Shown: positions 7,100 to 16,500 of the stretch, piece after piece
How the letters are laid out: every line of letters starts with the position of its first letter
Numbering within the stretch: position 1 is the stretch's first letter
Origin: Burkholderia sp. BCC0506
GTDB lineage: Bacteria > Pseudomonadota > Gammaproteobacteria > Burkholderiales > Burkholderiaceae
Reading direction: 5' to 3'
Length of the DNA stretch: 64,000 nucleotides
NCBI RefSeq assembly: GCF_902833145.1
Contig: NZ_CADFEN010000014.1
Coordinates: 62,001 to 126,000 of the forward strand
Position numbers and translations under genes: made by a program
Notes under the pieces: model-generated
Told to the model about the DNA's origin: nothing
Database searches by the model: none
Seen by the model: only the letters and a program-made list of their open reading frames with translations

Positions 7100-8851
7100 A
7101 TGCACGACCCCGCTCGCACGCCGGACACCGGCGCATCCCATATCCCCGACAGCCGGGGCATCAATTTCTTCTCCGTCGACCCCGATCTCGGCGCGTTGCT
7201 GAAGCTGCATCTCGGCGACGCGCGCTATGCCGAACTCGAGCCGCGGCTGCGCGCGCTCGGCGCACGCGTGTCGGGCGAACTCGACGAATGGGCATCGCGT
7301 GCGGACAAGCATCCGCCGGTGCTCGAGCACCGCAACCGGCGCGGCGAGGCCGTGCAACGGATCGACAAGGATCCGGCGTACGTCGCGCTCGAACGCGTCG
7401 CGTATGCGGAGCTCGGGCTCGCGTCGCTGAGTCACGGATCCGAGGCCGTGCCGCCGCTCGTCAAGTACGCGCTGACGTTCCTGTTCGTGCAGGCGGAGTT
7501 CGGCCTGTGCTGCCCGGTCAGCATGACCGATTCGCTGACGCGCACGCTGCGCCGCTTCGGCGATCCCGCGCTCGTCGCGCGCTACCTGCCGAGGCTCGCG
7601 TCGCGCGACTTCGACACGCTGTACCAGGGCGCGATGTTCATGACGGAGCAGGCGGCCGGCTCCGATGTCGGCCGGATCGCGACGCGCGCGACGCGTGAAA
7701 CCGGCACGCATGGCGAGACCGTCTGGCGCCTGAGCGGCGACAAGTGGTTCTGCTCGAATGCGGATGCCGACCTCGCGATGGTGCTCGCGCGGCCCGACGG
7801 TGCGCCGGCCGGCATCCAGGGCCTCGCGCTGTTCCTGCTGCCGAAGACGCTGCCGGACGGCACGCGCAACCGCTACCGGATCGTGCGCCTGAAGGACAAG
7901 CTCGGCAGCCGTTCGATGGCGAGCGGCGAGATCGTGCTCGAAGGCGCGCAGGCCTACCTGATCGGCGAGATCGGCCGCGGTTTTCACCAGATGGCCGACA
8001 TGATCAACATGTCGCGGCTGTCGAACGGCGTGCGCGCGGCGGGGCTGATGCGGCGCGCGCTGAACGAAGCGCTGCACGTCGCCGCGCATCGCGAGGCGTT
8101 CGGCCGCAAGCTGATCGAGATGCCGCTGATGCAGCGCCAGTTGATGAAGATGCTGCTGCCGGCCGAGGCCGCGCGCGCGATGTTCATGCAGATCGCGCTG
8201 CTGCTGCCGCGGGCCGACGCGGGCGACGAGCAGGCCGCGCGCTGCGTGCGGATCCTGACGCCGCTGATCAAGTTCCGCGCGTGCCGCGACGCGCGACGCG
8301 TGACGGGCGACGCGATGGAGGTGCGCGGCGGTACCGGCTATATCGAGGAATGGAGCGACGCGCGGCTCGTGCGCGACGCGCACCTCGGTTCGATCTGGGA
8401 AGGCACGAGCAACATCGTCGCGCTTGACGTCGCGCGCGCCGCGCAGCGCGAGCAGGCGCTCGACGCGCTGCGCGCGTTCCTCGGCGATCGTCTGGGCGAG
8501 GCGCCGCTGCCCGACGCGAGCCGCACCGCGCTGCGCCGCATACTCGCGCGGGCGTGCGATGCGCTGGCGCGGGTGGCCGGGGAGGGCGACGACGCGCATG
8601 TGCGGCAGGCCGCGTCCGCGCTGTATTACGCGAGCGCGGCCGTGCTGATGGCCTGCGAGGGCGCGCGGCTCGCGCCGGATTTCCGGCGTCTCGCGCTCGC
8701 GCACCTGATCGTGCGCCACAAGCTGCTGCCGGTCGATCCGCTCGCGCCGGCATCGCGCGACGACCGATCGACCGCGTTCGCCGCGCTGCTGCGCGGCCAG
8801 CCGGTCGCGCTCGACACGGCGCTCGACCTGCTGCCGGAGGTCGAACGATGA
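7100..8851 (+). CDS. Acyl-CoA dehydrogenase family protein (AidB-like)
   Basis: 583 aa, longer than the classical ~380-aa enzymes and close to AidB-type dehydrogenases. FAD-dependent alpha,beta-oxidation of an acyl-CoA is the expected chemistry. Visible features: FMTEQAAGSDVG (about 176-188, flavin/substrate loop), WRLSGDKWFCSN, LKDKLGSRSMASGEIV, RLSNGVRAAGLMRRAL, and the C-terminal RGGTGYIEEW then LGSIWEGTSNI motif. An ATGA overlap couples it to the following CoA-transferase gene, so the substrate is probably a CoA ester made by that enzyme. AidB itself binds DNA, but the operon context favours catabolism. Confidence 0.87.
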   Translation: MHDPARTPDTGASHIPDSRGINFFSVDPDLGALLKLHLGDARYAELEPRLRALGARVSGELDEWASRADKHPPVLEHRNRRGEAVQRIDKDPAYVALERVAYAELGLASLSHGSEAVPPLVKYALTFLFVQAEFGLCCPVSMTDSLTRTLRRFGDPALVARYLPRLASRDFDTLYQGAMFMTEQAAGSDVGRIATRATRETGTHGETVWRLSGDKWFCSNADADLAMVLARPDGAPAGIQGLALFLLPKTLPDGTRNRYRIVRLKDKLGSRSMASGEIVLEGAQAYLIGEIGRGFHQMADMINMSRLSNGVRAAGLMRRALNEALHVAAHREAFGRKLIEMPLMQRQLMKMLLPAEAARAMFMQIALLLPRADAGDEQAARCVRILTPLIKFRACRDARRVTGDAMEVRGGTGYIEEWSDARLVRDAHLGSIWEGTSNIVALDVARAAQREQALDALRAFLGDRLGEAPLPDASRTALRRILARACDALARVAGEGDDAHVRQAASALYYASAAVLMACEGARLAPDFRRLALAHLIVRHKLLPVDPLAPASRDDRSTAFAALLRGQPVALDTALDLLPEVER

Positions 8852-10074
8852 GCGCGACGACGGCGAACACGACGCGCGGCGCGCTGGACGGCCTGAAGGT
8901 CGTCGACCTGAGCCGGGTGCTCGGCGGCCCGTACTGCACGCAGGCGCTCGCCGACCACGGTGCGACGGTGATCAAGATCGAGCCGCCGGCCGGCGACGAG
9001 ACGCGCGGCTGGGGGCCGCCGTTCGTCGGCGACACGGCCTGGTATTTCATGGGTGTGAACCGCAACAAGGAAGGGCTCGCGCTCGACCTGTCGCACGACG
9101 AAGGGCGCGCGATCCTGTGGCGCCTGCTCGAGCAGGCCGACGTGCTCGTCGAGAACTTCAAGCCGGGCACGCTCGCGCGCTGGGGGATGGACTACGCACG
9201 CGACCTGCAGCCGCGCTTTCCGCGCCTGATCCACTGCGCGGTGACGGGCTTCGGCGAAGACGGCCCGCTCGGCGGGCTGCCGGGCTACGACGCGGTGATT
9301 CAGGCGATGGCCGGGCTGATGAGCGTGAACGGCGAACGCGACGGCGACGCGACCCGCATCGGCCTGCCGATCGTCGACATGGTGACGGGGCTCAACGCGC
9401 TCGCCGGCATCCTGCTGGCGCTCGCGGAGCGCGAGAAGAGCGGGCGCGGGCAGTCGATCGACATCGCGCTGTACGACTGCGGCGTGTCGCTGCTGCATCC
9501 GCATCTGCCGAATTTCTTCGGGTCGGGCCGCGTGCCGGAACGCAGCGGCAACGCGCATCCGAACATCGCGCCGTACGACAGCTACCGCACGGCCACCGTG
9601 CCGATTTTCCTCGCGGTCGGCAACGACCGGCAGTTTGCCCGGCTCGTCGCGCATCTCGGCGCGCCGGCGCTGGCCGGCGACGCGCGCTTCGCCGACAACC
9701 GCAGCCGCTGCGCGCACCGGCCCGAGCTGAAGGCCGAACTCGAAGCGCGGCTCGCCGCGCACGCATGCGAGCCGCTCGCGCGCGAGCTGATGGCGGCCGG
9801 CGTGCCGTGCGGGCCGGTGCGCACGGTGGCCGACGTCGCGCACGATCCGCATGCGCTGCACCGCAATCTGTTCGTCGAGATCGGCGCGTATCGCGGCACC
9901 GCGTCGCCGGTGAAGCTGTCGCGCACGCCGGCCACCTATCGTTCGGCGCCGCCCGCGCTCGGCCGCGACACGCGCGCGGTGCTCGACCGGCTCGGCGTCG
10001 ATCGCGCGCTTCAGCAGCACCTGCTCGATGCCGGCGTGCTGAAGACGGCCGCCGACGAGTCGCCGCCCGACTGA
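8848..10074 (+). CDS. CaiB/BaiF (class III) CoA-transferase
   Basis: 408 aa, full family length. Moves CoA from a donor such as succinyl-CoA to a carboxylic acid. The N-terminus GALDGLKVVDLSRVLGGPYCTQALADHGA, the FKPG segment at 105-108 and the GLPIVDMVTG segment are family hallmarks. Asp177 in that last segment aligns with the catalytic Asp that forms the aspartyl-CoA anhydride. Start ATG overlaps the upstream stop. The trio of CoA-transferase, dehydrogenase and MHS transporter suggests uptake, CoA activation and oxidation of one carboxylate. Which acid cannot be read from sequence. Confidence 0.9.
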   Translation: MSATTANTTRGALDGLKVVDLSRVLGGPYCTQALADHGATVIKIEPPAGDETRGWGPPFVGDTAWYFMGVNRNKEGLALDLSHDEGRAILWRLLEQADVLVENFKPGTLARWGMDYARDLQPRFPRLIHCAVTGFGEDGPLGGLPGYDAVIQAMAGLMSVNGERDGDATRIGLPIVDMVTGLNALAGILLALAEREKSGRGQSIDIALYDCGVSLLHPHLPNFFGSGRVPERSGNAHPNIAPYDSYRTATVPIFLAVGNDRQFARLVAHLGAPALAGDARFADNRSRCAHRPELKAELEARLAAHACEPLARELMAAGVPCGPVRTVADVAHDPHALHRNLFVEIGAYRGTASPVKLSRTPATYRSAPPALGRDTRAVLDRLGVDRALQQHLLDAGVLKTAADESPPD

Positions 10075-10162
10075 CACGACGCCGCCGGCCGGCGGCGCGA
10101 TGCCGGCCTTCCGGGAAAGGCGCGCACGAGTCGCGCCCCCGCTCACCAACAAGGAGACATCG

Positions 10163-11575
10163 ATGAGCCGTCCGCAATCCCCGAGCGCCGCGCAGCCGCG
10201 GCCCGGCCGCGCCGCCCTCGCGGCGTTCGTCGGCACCACGATCGAGTGGTACGACTTCTACATCTACGGCACGGCGGCGGCGCTCGTGTTCGGTAAGGTG
10301 TTCTTTTCCCGCACGATGGATCCCGGCGTCGCGACGCTGCTCGCGTTCGTCACGTTCTGGGCCGGCTTCGCCGCGCGGCCGCTCGGCGGCATCGTGTTCG
10401 GGCATCTCGGCGATCGCGTCGGCCGCAAGACCGCGCTCGTGATCACGCTGGTGATGATGGGGCTCGCGACAACCGGCATCGGCCTGCTGCCCGGCTACGC
10501 ATCGATCGGCGCGTGGGCGCCGGCGGGCCTCGTCGTGCTGCGCGTGCTGCAGGGTGTCGCGGTCGGCGGCGAGTGGGGCGGCGCGGTGCTGATCGCGAGC
10601 GAGAATGCGCCCAAGCACCGCAGCATCCTGTATGCGGCGTTCGCGCAGCAGGGTTCGCCCACCGGCAACCTGCTGGCCACGGCTGCGTTCTTCGCGCTGA
10701 GCGCGCTGCCGACGCCGTCGTTCCTGATGTGGGGCTGGCGCATTCCGTTCCTGCTGTCGGCCGTGCTCGTGATCATCGGGATGGTGATCCGGCTGCGGCT
10801 CGAGGAATCGATCGACATGCAGCGCGTGCTCGCACGCAAGCGCACGGTGAAGCTGCCGCTGCGCGACGTCGTGCGCGACCACTGGGTCGTCGTGCTGCTC
10901 GCGGCCGGCACGCTGCCGGTGATCAACGTCACGTATTTCCGCAGCACGTTCGCGCTGTCGTGGGCGACGAAGGAACTCGGTTACGCGCAGGGCACGTTCC
11001 TCGGCATCCTGTCGATCTCGCTCGTCGTGCAGTTCCTGATGCAGCCGGTCGGCGCGTGGTTCGTGTCGAAGGTCGACATGCGGCGCGCGATGGGCTGGAT
11101 CCTGATCCCCGAGATCGTCCTGATGCCGGTGATGTTCCATGCGCTCGCGACGCGTTCGTACTGGGTCGCCGTCGCGGGCATGTGCATCTCGACGATTCCG
11201 TCGGCGATGTTCTACGGCGCGGTCGGCGGCGTGCTCGCGCGCGTGTTCCCGGCGAACGTTCGCTATACGGGCCTGTCGCTCGCGTATCAGTTGAGCGCGC
11301 TGGTCGTCGGCGGCGGCACGCCCGTGCTCGCGCAGGCGATCCTCAATGCGACGGGCAGCATCGTCGGCGTCGCGATCGCCTCGGGGCTGTACGCGCTCGT
11401 GTCGCTGGCGTGCATGCTGGCGCTGCTCAATCGCACCGGGTATCGCGCCGACGAGTTGTCGAGCGCCGAGCGCAGCGATGCGGCCGAGTGGGGGGCCGAA
11501 GGCTTGAATGCCGACAGTCGGGCCGGCGAGGCCGCGCAGCCGGACGATCGCGGCACGTTGAAACCGGCCGGATGA
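10163..11575 (+). CDS. MFS transporter, metabolite:H+ symporter (MHS) family
   Basis: 470 aa with about 12 transmembrane helices in the inner membrane. MHS signatures: GTTIEWYDFYIYGTAAAL at the N-terminus, the loop 2-3 motif GHLGDRVGRKTAL, and RVLQGVAVGGEWGGAV in TM4. The start at 10163 follows AAGGAG at 10151-10156; the open frame begins earlier. It is third in the operon, after an 88-bp gap that holds an 18-bp GC palindrome (10080-10097). Presumed importer of the carboxylate handled by the two upstream enzymes. The C-terminal tail (about 445-470) is hydrophilic. Confidence 0.9.
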   Translation: MSRPQSPSAAQPRPGRAALAAFVGTTIEWYDFYIYGTAAALVFGKVFFSRTMDPGVATLLAFVTFWAGFAARPLGGIVFGHLGDRVGRKTALVITLVMMGLATTGIGLLPGYASIGAWAPAGLVVLRVLQGVAVGGEWGGAVLIASENAPKHRSILYAAFAQQGSPTGNLLATAAFFALSALPTPSFLMWGWRIPFLLSAVLVIIGMVIRLRLEESIDMQRVLARKRTVKLPLRDVVRDHWVVVLLAAGTLPVINVTYFRSTFALSWATKELGYAQGTFLGILSISLVVQFLMQPVGAWFVSKVDMRRAMGWILIPEIVLMPVMFHALATRSYWVAVAGMCISTIPSAMFYGAVGGVLARVFPANVRYTGLSLAYQLSALVVGGGTPVLAQAILNATGSIVGVAIASGLYALVSLACMLALLNRTGYRADELSSAERSDAAEWGAEGLNADSRAGEAAQPDDRGTLKPAG

Positions 11576-11720
11576 GCCGGGGAGGCCGGCGTGATTCGGC
11601 AGGCTGGCGATTCGGCCATCCGGTGAGCCGGTGCGGCAGTTCGGCGATCGGACGGCATCGCGCGCCGGACGGGGCGCACGTCGCATGGCCGCGATTCGCC
11701 CCAAATCACGCTTCCCAAAC

Positions 11721-11755
11721 GCAAACGGCACCGTGCGAGACACGGTGCCGTTTGC
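11721..11755. terminator. Bidirectional terminator-like hairpin
   Basis: A perfect 15-bp stem, GCAAACGGCACCGTG at 11721-11735 and its complement at 11741-11755, with loop CGAGA. It sits between the MFS gene (plus) and yggX (minus), converging on it. The U-tracts are short. Confidence 0.65.
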
Positions 11756-11818
11756 CTGCGGTGTTTGCTTCACGTCGCCGCGAGGCCGGCACGGCCGGCC
11801 TGCGCGATCCGCGTCGCT

Positions 11819-12094
11819 TTAGCCTTCCGTCGGCGGTACGTAGCCGGACGCCTGGTCCGCGCCGTCGCCGAAGAAGTACTTCTCGGTCTGCTTCATCAGG
11901 TACTGGCGCGCGCGCGGGTCGGCCATGTTCAGGCGGTTTTCGTTGATCAGCATCGTTTGCTGCTTGAGCCAGCCTTGCCACGCTTCCTTCGACACGCTTT
12001 CGTAAATGCGCTTGCCGAGTTCGCCCGGCAGCGGCGGGAAATCGAGGCCTTCGGCTTCCTTGCCGAGCTTCGCGCATTGGATCATTCGAGCCAT
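11819..12094 (-). CDS. yggX: YggX family oxidative damage protection / Fe(II)-trafficking protein
   Basis: 91 aa, exactly the family's size. The N-terminus [21 protein letters not shown] with the conserved Cys7, the [19 protein letters not shown] segment and the [12 protein letters not shown] segment are diagnostic. YggX protects Fe-S enzymes from oxidative damage in enterobacteria. AGGAGA lies before the ATG. It follows argA on the same strand after 53 bases, so the two are probably cotranscribed. Confidence 0.95.
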
Positions 12095-12147
12095 CGTGTA
12101 CTTCTCCTGTAATCGGTGTCTGGGGGGAAGGGCAGTCGTGCCGGTGC

Positions 12148-13527
12148 TCAGAGCTGCTTCATCAGCACGAGCGACTTGCGCTGCCAGTTATAGAGTTTGC
12201 GACGGTCTTCCGGCAGGTCGTCGACGCTGACCTTGACGAAGCCGCGCTTGAGGAACCAGTGCTCGGTGCGCGTCGTGAGCACGAAGATGTGCGTGAGGCC
12301 GCGCGCGCGGGCGCGCTGCTCGATGCGCTTGAGCAGGCGTTCGCCGTCGCCCGAGCCCTGCGCTTCGGGGGCCACCGTCAGGCACGCCATCTCGCCGATC
12401 TTCTCCTGCTGGTACGGGTACAGCGCCGCGCAGCCGAACAGCACGCCATCGTGCTCGATGACCGAGAAGTGGTCGATGTCGCGTTCGATCTGGTGGCGGC
12501 CGCGCCGCACCAGCGTGCCGTCCGACTCGAGCGGCTCGATCAGCGCGAGGATGCCGCCGACGTCGTCCGGCGTCGCTTCGCGCAGGCTTTCGAGGTTCTC
12601 GTACGAGATCATCGTGCCGACGCCGTCGTGCAGGAACAGTTCGAGCAGCATGCTGCCGTCGAGCGACTGCGGAATCAGGTGCGCACGGGTCACGCCGCCG
12701 CGGCACGCGCGGATCGAATGCTTCAGGAAGAACGCGTCGTCGCCCTGGATGTTGCCGGAATCGAGCAGCTCGGCGGCCGCGTCGAGCGACATTTCGCGCA
12801 CCAGCTCGCCTTCGTCGTCGACGATGCCGGGCCCATCGGTCAGGAAGATGATCTTGTCGGCGCGCAGCGCGATCGCGGCGGCCGACGCCACGTCTTCCAT
12901 CGACAGGTTGAACGCCTCGCCGGTCGGCGAGAAACCGAGCGGCGACAGCAGCACGAGCTTGCGGCTCGCGAGCGAATGACGGATCGATTCGGCGTCGATC
13001 TTGCGCACGATGCCCGTGTGCGCGAAATCGACCCCGTCGAGAATCCCCACCGGCCGCGCGGTCACGAAGTTGCCGGACACGACGCTGATGTGCGCGTGCG
13101 CCATCGGCGAGTTCGGCAGACCCTGGCTGATCGCGGCCTCGATGTCGAGACGCACTTCGCCGGCCGCCTCCTTCGCGGATTCGAGCGCGCGCGCATCGGT
13201 GATGCGCAGCCCGTGCGAAAACTCGGATTCGACGCCGTGCAGGCTCAGCTGCTCCTCGACCTGCGGCCGCGAGCCGTGCACCAGCACGATCTGGATGCCC
13301 ATCGCCTGCAGGAGCGCGATGTCGGACACGAGCGCATTCAGCAGCCCCTGCTGCACCACCTCGCCGCCGAACCCCACGACGAACGTGCTGTTGCGGAACT
13401 TGTGGATATAGGGCGCGACGGAGCGCATCCAGTCGACGAACTGCGCGTGGCTGGCGGCCGAATCGTCGGCGGCCGGCGGCGTCGCGGCGCCGGTCTGGGC
13501 GGGAGGGAGGTCGGTTTGGGAATTCAT
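12148..13527 (-). CDS. argA: Amino-acid N-acetyltransferase (N-acetylglutamate synthase)
   Basis: 459 aa. First step of arginine biosynthesis: acetyl-CoA + L-glutamate to N-acetylglutamate. An N-terminal amino acid kinase-like domain (about 30-290; [41 protein letters not shown]) carries arginine feedback in this family. The C-terminal GNAT acetyltransferase domain (about 310-450; [21 protein letters not shown] is the acetyl-CoA loop) is catalytic. No Shine-Dalgarno is seen. A TATAAT box on this strand lies just 8-13 bases before the ATG, so the transcript may be leaderless. Divergent from hrpA by 23 bases. Confidence 0.95.
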
Positions 13528-13534
13528 GGGCGGG

Positions 13535-13542
13535 ATTATAAT
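13535..13542. promoter_or_regulatory. Palindromic -10 box shared by argA and hrpA
   Basis: The octamer ATTATAAT is its own reverse complement, so both strands read TATAAT. On the plus strand the box ends 8 bases before the hrpA ATG; on the minus strand it ends 7 bases before the argA ATG. Transcription would start at or within a base or two of both start codons. For hrpA, TTGGGA (13516-13521) is a possible -35 with a 15-base spacer; for argA no good -35 is seen. Confidence 0.55.
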
Positions 13543-13550
13543 GCGCCCCC

Positions 13551-16500
13551 ATGTCGAATGTTTCTAAAAGTCCCGCGCCGACGCGGGCCAATACGCCGTC
13601 GGCGCAGCACCCGGATGGTGCGGCCGATGCGCGCGAGCAGCAGGGCCAGCCGGCGCGCCAGCAGCAGGACAAGCCGGCGGGCAAGCCGGCACCCGCGCCG
13701 CGCCATGACGAACGGCGCGGCGACGCGCGCCAGCCGGCCGCGAAGGGCGCGCCGCAGGCGACCGGCGAGCGGGCCCCGCGCCGCGAGCGTGCGCCGCGCG
13801 CAGCCGTTCCGCCCAATCCCGTCCCGCCGATCACCTACCCCGAAAGCCTGCCCGTGTCGGGCAAGCGCGACGAAATCGCGCGCGCGATCGCCGGTCATCA
13901 GGTCGTCATCGTCTGCGGTGAAACCGGCTCGGGCAAGACCACGCAGTTGCCGAAGATCTGTCTCGATCTCGGCCGCGGCCTCGGCGCCGGCGGCACGGGC
14001 CTGATCGGCCATACGCAGCCGCGGCGCCTGGCCGCGTCGTCGACCGGCCGCCGGATCGCCGAGGAGCTCGGCACGCCGTTCGGCGAGGTGGTCGGCTACA
14101 AGGTGCGCTTCACCGACAATCTCGCGCCGGGCGCGTCCGTGAAGCTGATGACGGACGGTATCCTGCTCGCCGAGACGCAGACCGACCCGTTGCTGAAGGC
14201 GTACGACACGCTGATCATCGACGAGGCGCACGAGCGCAGCCTGAACATCGACTTCCTGCTCGGTTATCTGAAGGAGATCCTGCCGAGGCGGCCGGACCTG
14301 AAGCTGATCGTCACGTCCGCGACGATCGACGCCGATCGCTTCGCACGCCATTTCGGCACCGACGAACGTCCGGCGCCCGTGATCGAGGTGAGCGGGCGGC
14401 TGTATCCGGTCGAGATGCGTTATCGGCCGGTGGCCGAGGATCGCCCGGCCGTGAAGAACGCCGAAGGCACGGGCGGTCGCGATCGCGTGAAGACCGCGCG
14501 CGAGGCCGAGCGTGACCTGATGGACGCGATCGTCGACGCGGTCGACGAGCTGTGCCGCGAAGGCCCCGGCGACGTGCTGGTGTTCCTGCCCGGCGAGCGC
14601 GAGATCCGCGAGGCGGCCGAGGCGCTGCGCAAGCACCATCCGCCGCATACCGAGATCCTGCCGCTGTTCGCGCGGCTGTCGGCGGCCGACCAGGACAAGG
14701 TGTTCAAGGCGTCGAACGCGCGCCGCATCGTGCTCGCGACCAACGTGGCCGAAACCTCGCTGACGGTGCCCGGCATCCGCTACGTGGTCGACACCGGCCT
14801 CGCGCGCGTGAAGCGCTATTCGTACCGGAACAAGGTCGAGCAGTTGCAGGTCGAGTCGATCTCGCAAGCCGCCGCGAACCAGCGCGCGGGCCGCTGTGGC
14901 CGCGTGGCCGACGGCGTGTGCATCCGCTTGTACGAGGAAAGCGACTACCAGGCGCGCGCACGCTTCACCGATCCGGAGATCCTGCGCTCGTCGCTCGCGT
15001 CGGTGATCCTGCGGATGAAGTCGCTGCACTTGACGGCGATCGAATCGTTCCCGTTCCTCGAACCGCCGCCCGGCCGCGCGATCGCGGACGGTTATCAACT
15101 GCTCAACGAACTCGGCGCGGTCGACGACGACAACGCGCTGACGCCGCTCGGCCGCGAGCTCGCGCGGCTGCCGCTCGACCCGCGCGTCGGCCGGATGATC
15201 CTCGCCGCGCGCGACCAGCAGTCGCTGCGCGAGGTGCTGATCATCGCGAGCGCGCTGTCCGTGCAGGACCCGCGCGACCGCCCGATCGAAGCGCAGGAGC
15301 AGGCCGACCAGGCGCACCGCCGGTTCGCCGACGAGCGCTCCGAATTCCTGCAGTGGCTGAAGATCTGGGCATGGTTCGAAGAGGCCGTCGCGCACAAGAA
15401 GTCGAATCGTCAGTTGATCGATGCATGCCGGCAGAATTTCCTGTCGCACCTGCGGCTGCGCGAATGGCGCGACGTCCATTCGCAGTTGCTGACGGTCGTG
15501 CGCGAGCACGGCTGGCGGCTCAATGAAGTCGAGGCCACGTACGAGCAGATCCATCTGGCCCTGTTGACGGGCCTGCTCGGCAACCTCGGGATGAAGGCCG
15601 ACGACGATCCGCATTACCTCGGCGCGCGCGGCATCAAGTTCTACCTGTGGCCGGGCTCCGCGCTCGCGAAGAAGGCCGGCCGCTGGGTGATGGCGGCCGA
15701 GCTCGTCGAGACGAGCCGGCTGTACGCGCGCTGCCTCGCGAAGATCGAGCCCGAGTGGGTCGAGAAGATCGGCGCGCATCTGCTGAAGAAGTCGCTGTCG
15801 GAGCCGCACTGGGAGAAGCGTCCGGCGCAGGTCAGCGCGTTCGAGCGCGCGACGCTGTACGGGCTGCCGATCTACCACCGGCGGCGCGTCGCGTTCGGCA
15901 AGCAGGATCCGGCGCGCGCACGCGAGCTGTTCATCCGCGGCGCGCTGGTCGAAGGCGAGTTCGACACGAAGCTTGCGTTCTTCGCGCACAACCGCAAGCT
16001 GCTCGCCGACATCGAGCAGCTCGAACACAAGTCGCGCCGCCAGGACGTGCTGGTCGACGACGAGCTGATCTACGCGTACTACGACCAGGCGATTCCGGAA
16101 GGCATTCACACGGGCGCCGCGTTCGAGCGCTGGTATCGCGACGAGGTGAAGAAGGCCGGCCAGCCCGAGGACAAGCTGCGTCTGCTGTACCTGTCGCGCG
16201 ACGACCTGATGCGCCACGAGGCGGCGGGCGTGACGACGGACCTGTTCCCGAAGCGCGCGACGATGGCCGGCGTCGAGATGGCGCTCACGTACCACTTCGA
16301 GCCCGGCACGCCGCGCGACGGCGTGACGCTCGCGGTGCCGCTCTTCGCGCTGAACCAGGTCGACGCGCGCCGCTGCGAGTGGCTCGTGCCGGGGATGCTG
16401 AAGGAAAAGGTGCAGTTGCTGCTGAAGTCGCTGCCGCAGAAGCTGCGCCGGCACTGCGTGCCGCTGCCCGAGTACGCGGCCGGCTTCGTCGAGCGGATGG

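Noticed and set aside
6830-8719. A 629-aa minus-strand open frame across the acyl-CoA dehydrogenase gene
   Set aside because: Arg/Ala/His-rich shadow. The dehydrogenase motifs lie on the plus strand.
7100-8851. Calling the acyl-CoA dehydrogenase AidB or glutaryl-CoA dehydrogenase
   Set aside because: Length and motifs are AidB-like, but the operon is catabolic. Glutaryl-CoA dehydrogenases are about 390 aa. No specific symbol is justified.
10080-10097. An 18-bp GC palindrome between the CoA-transferase and MFS genes, considered as an operator or terminator
   Set aside because: It is a simple GC/CG-rich self-complement with no loop or U-tract. Chance is plausible in such GC-rich DNA, so it is only mentioned in the neighbour's entry.
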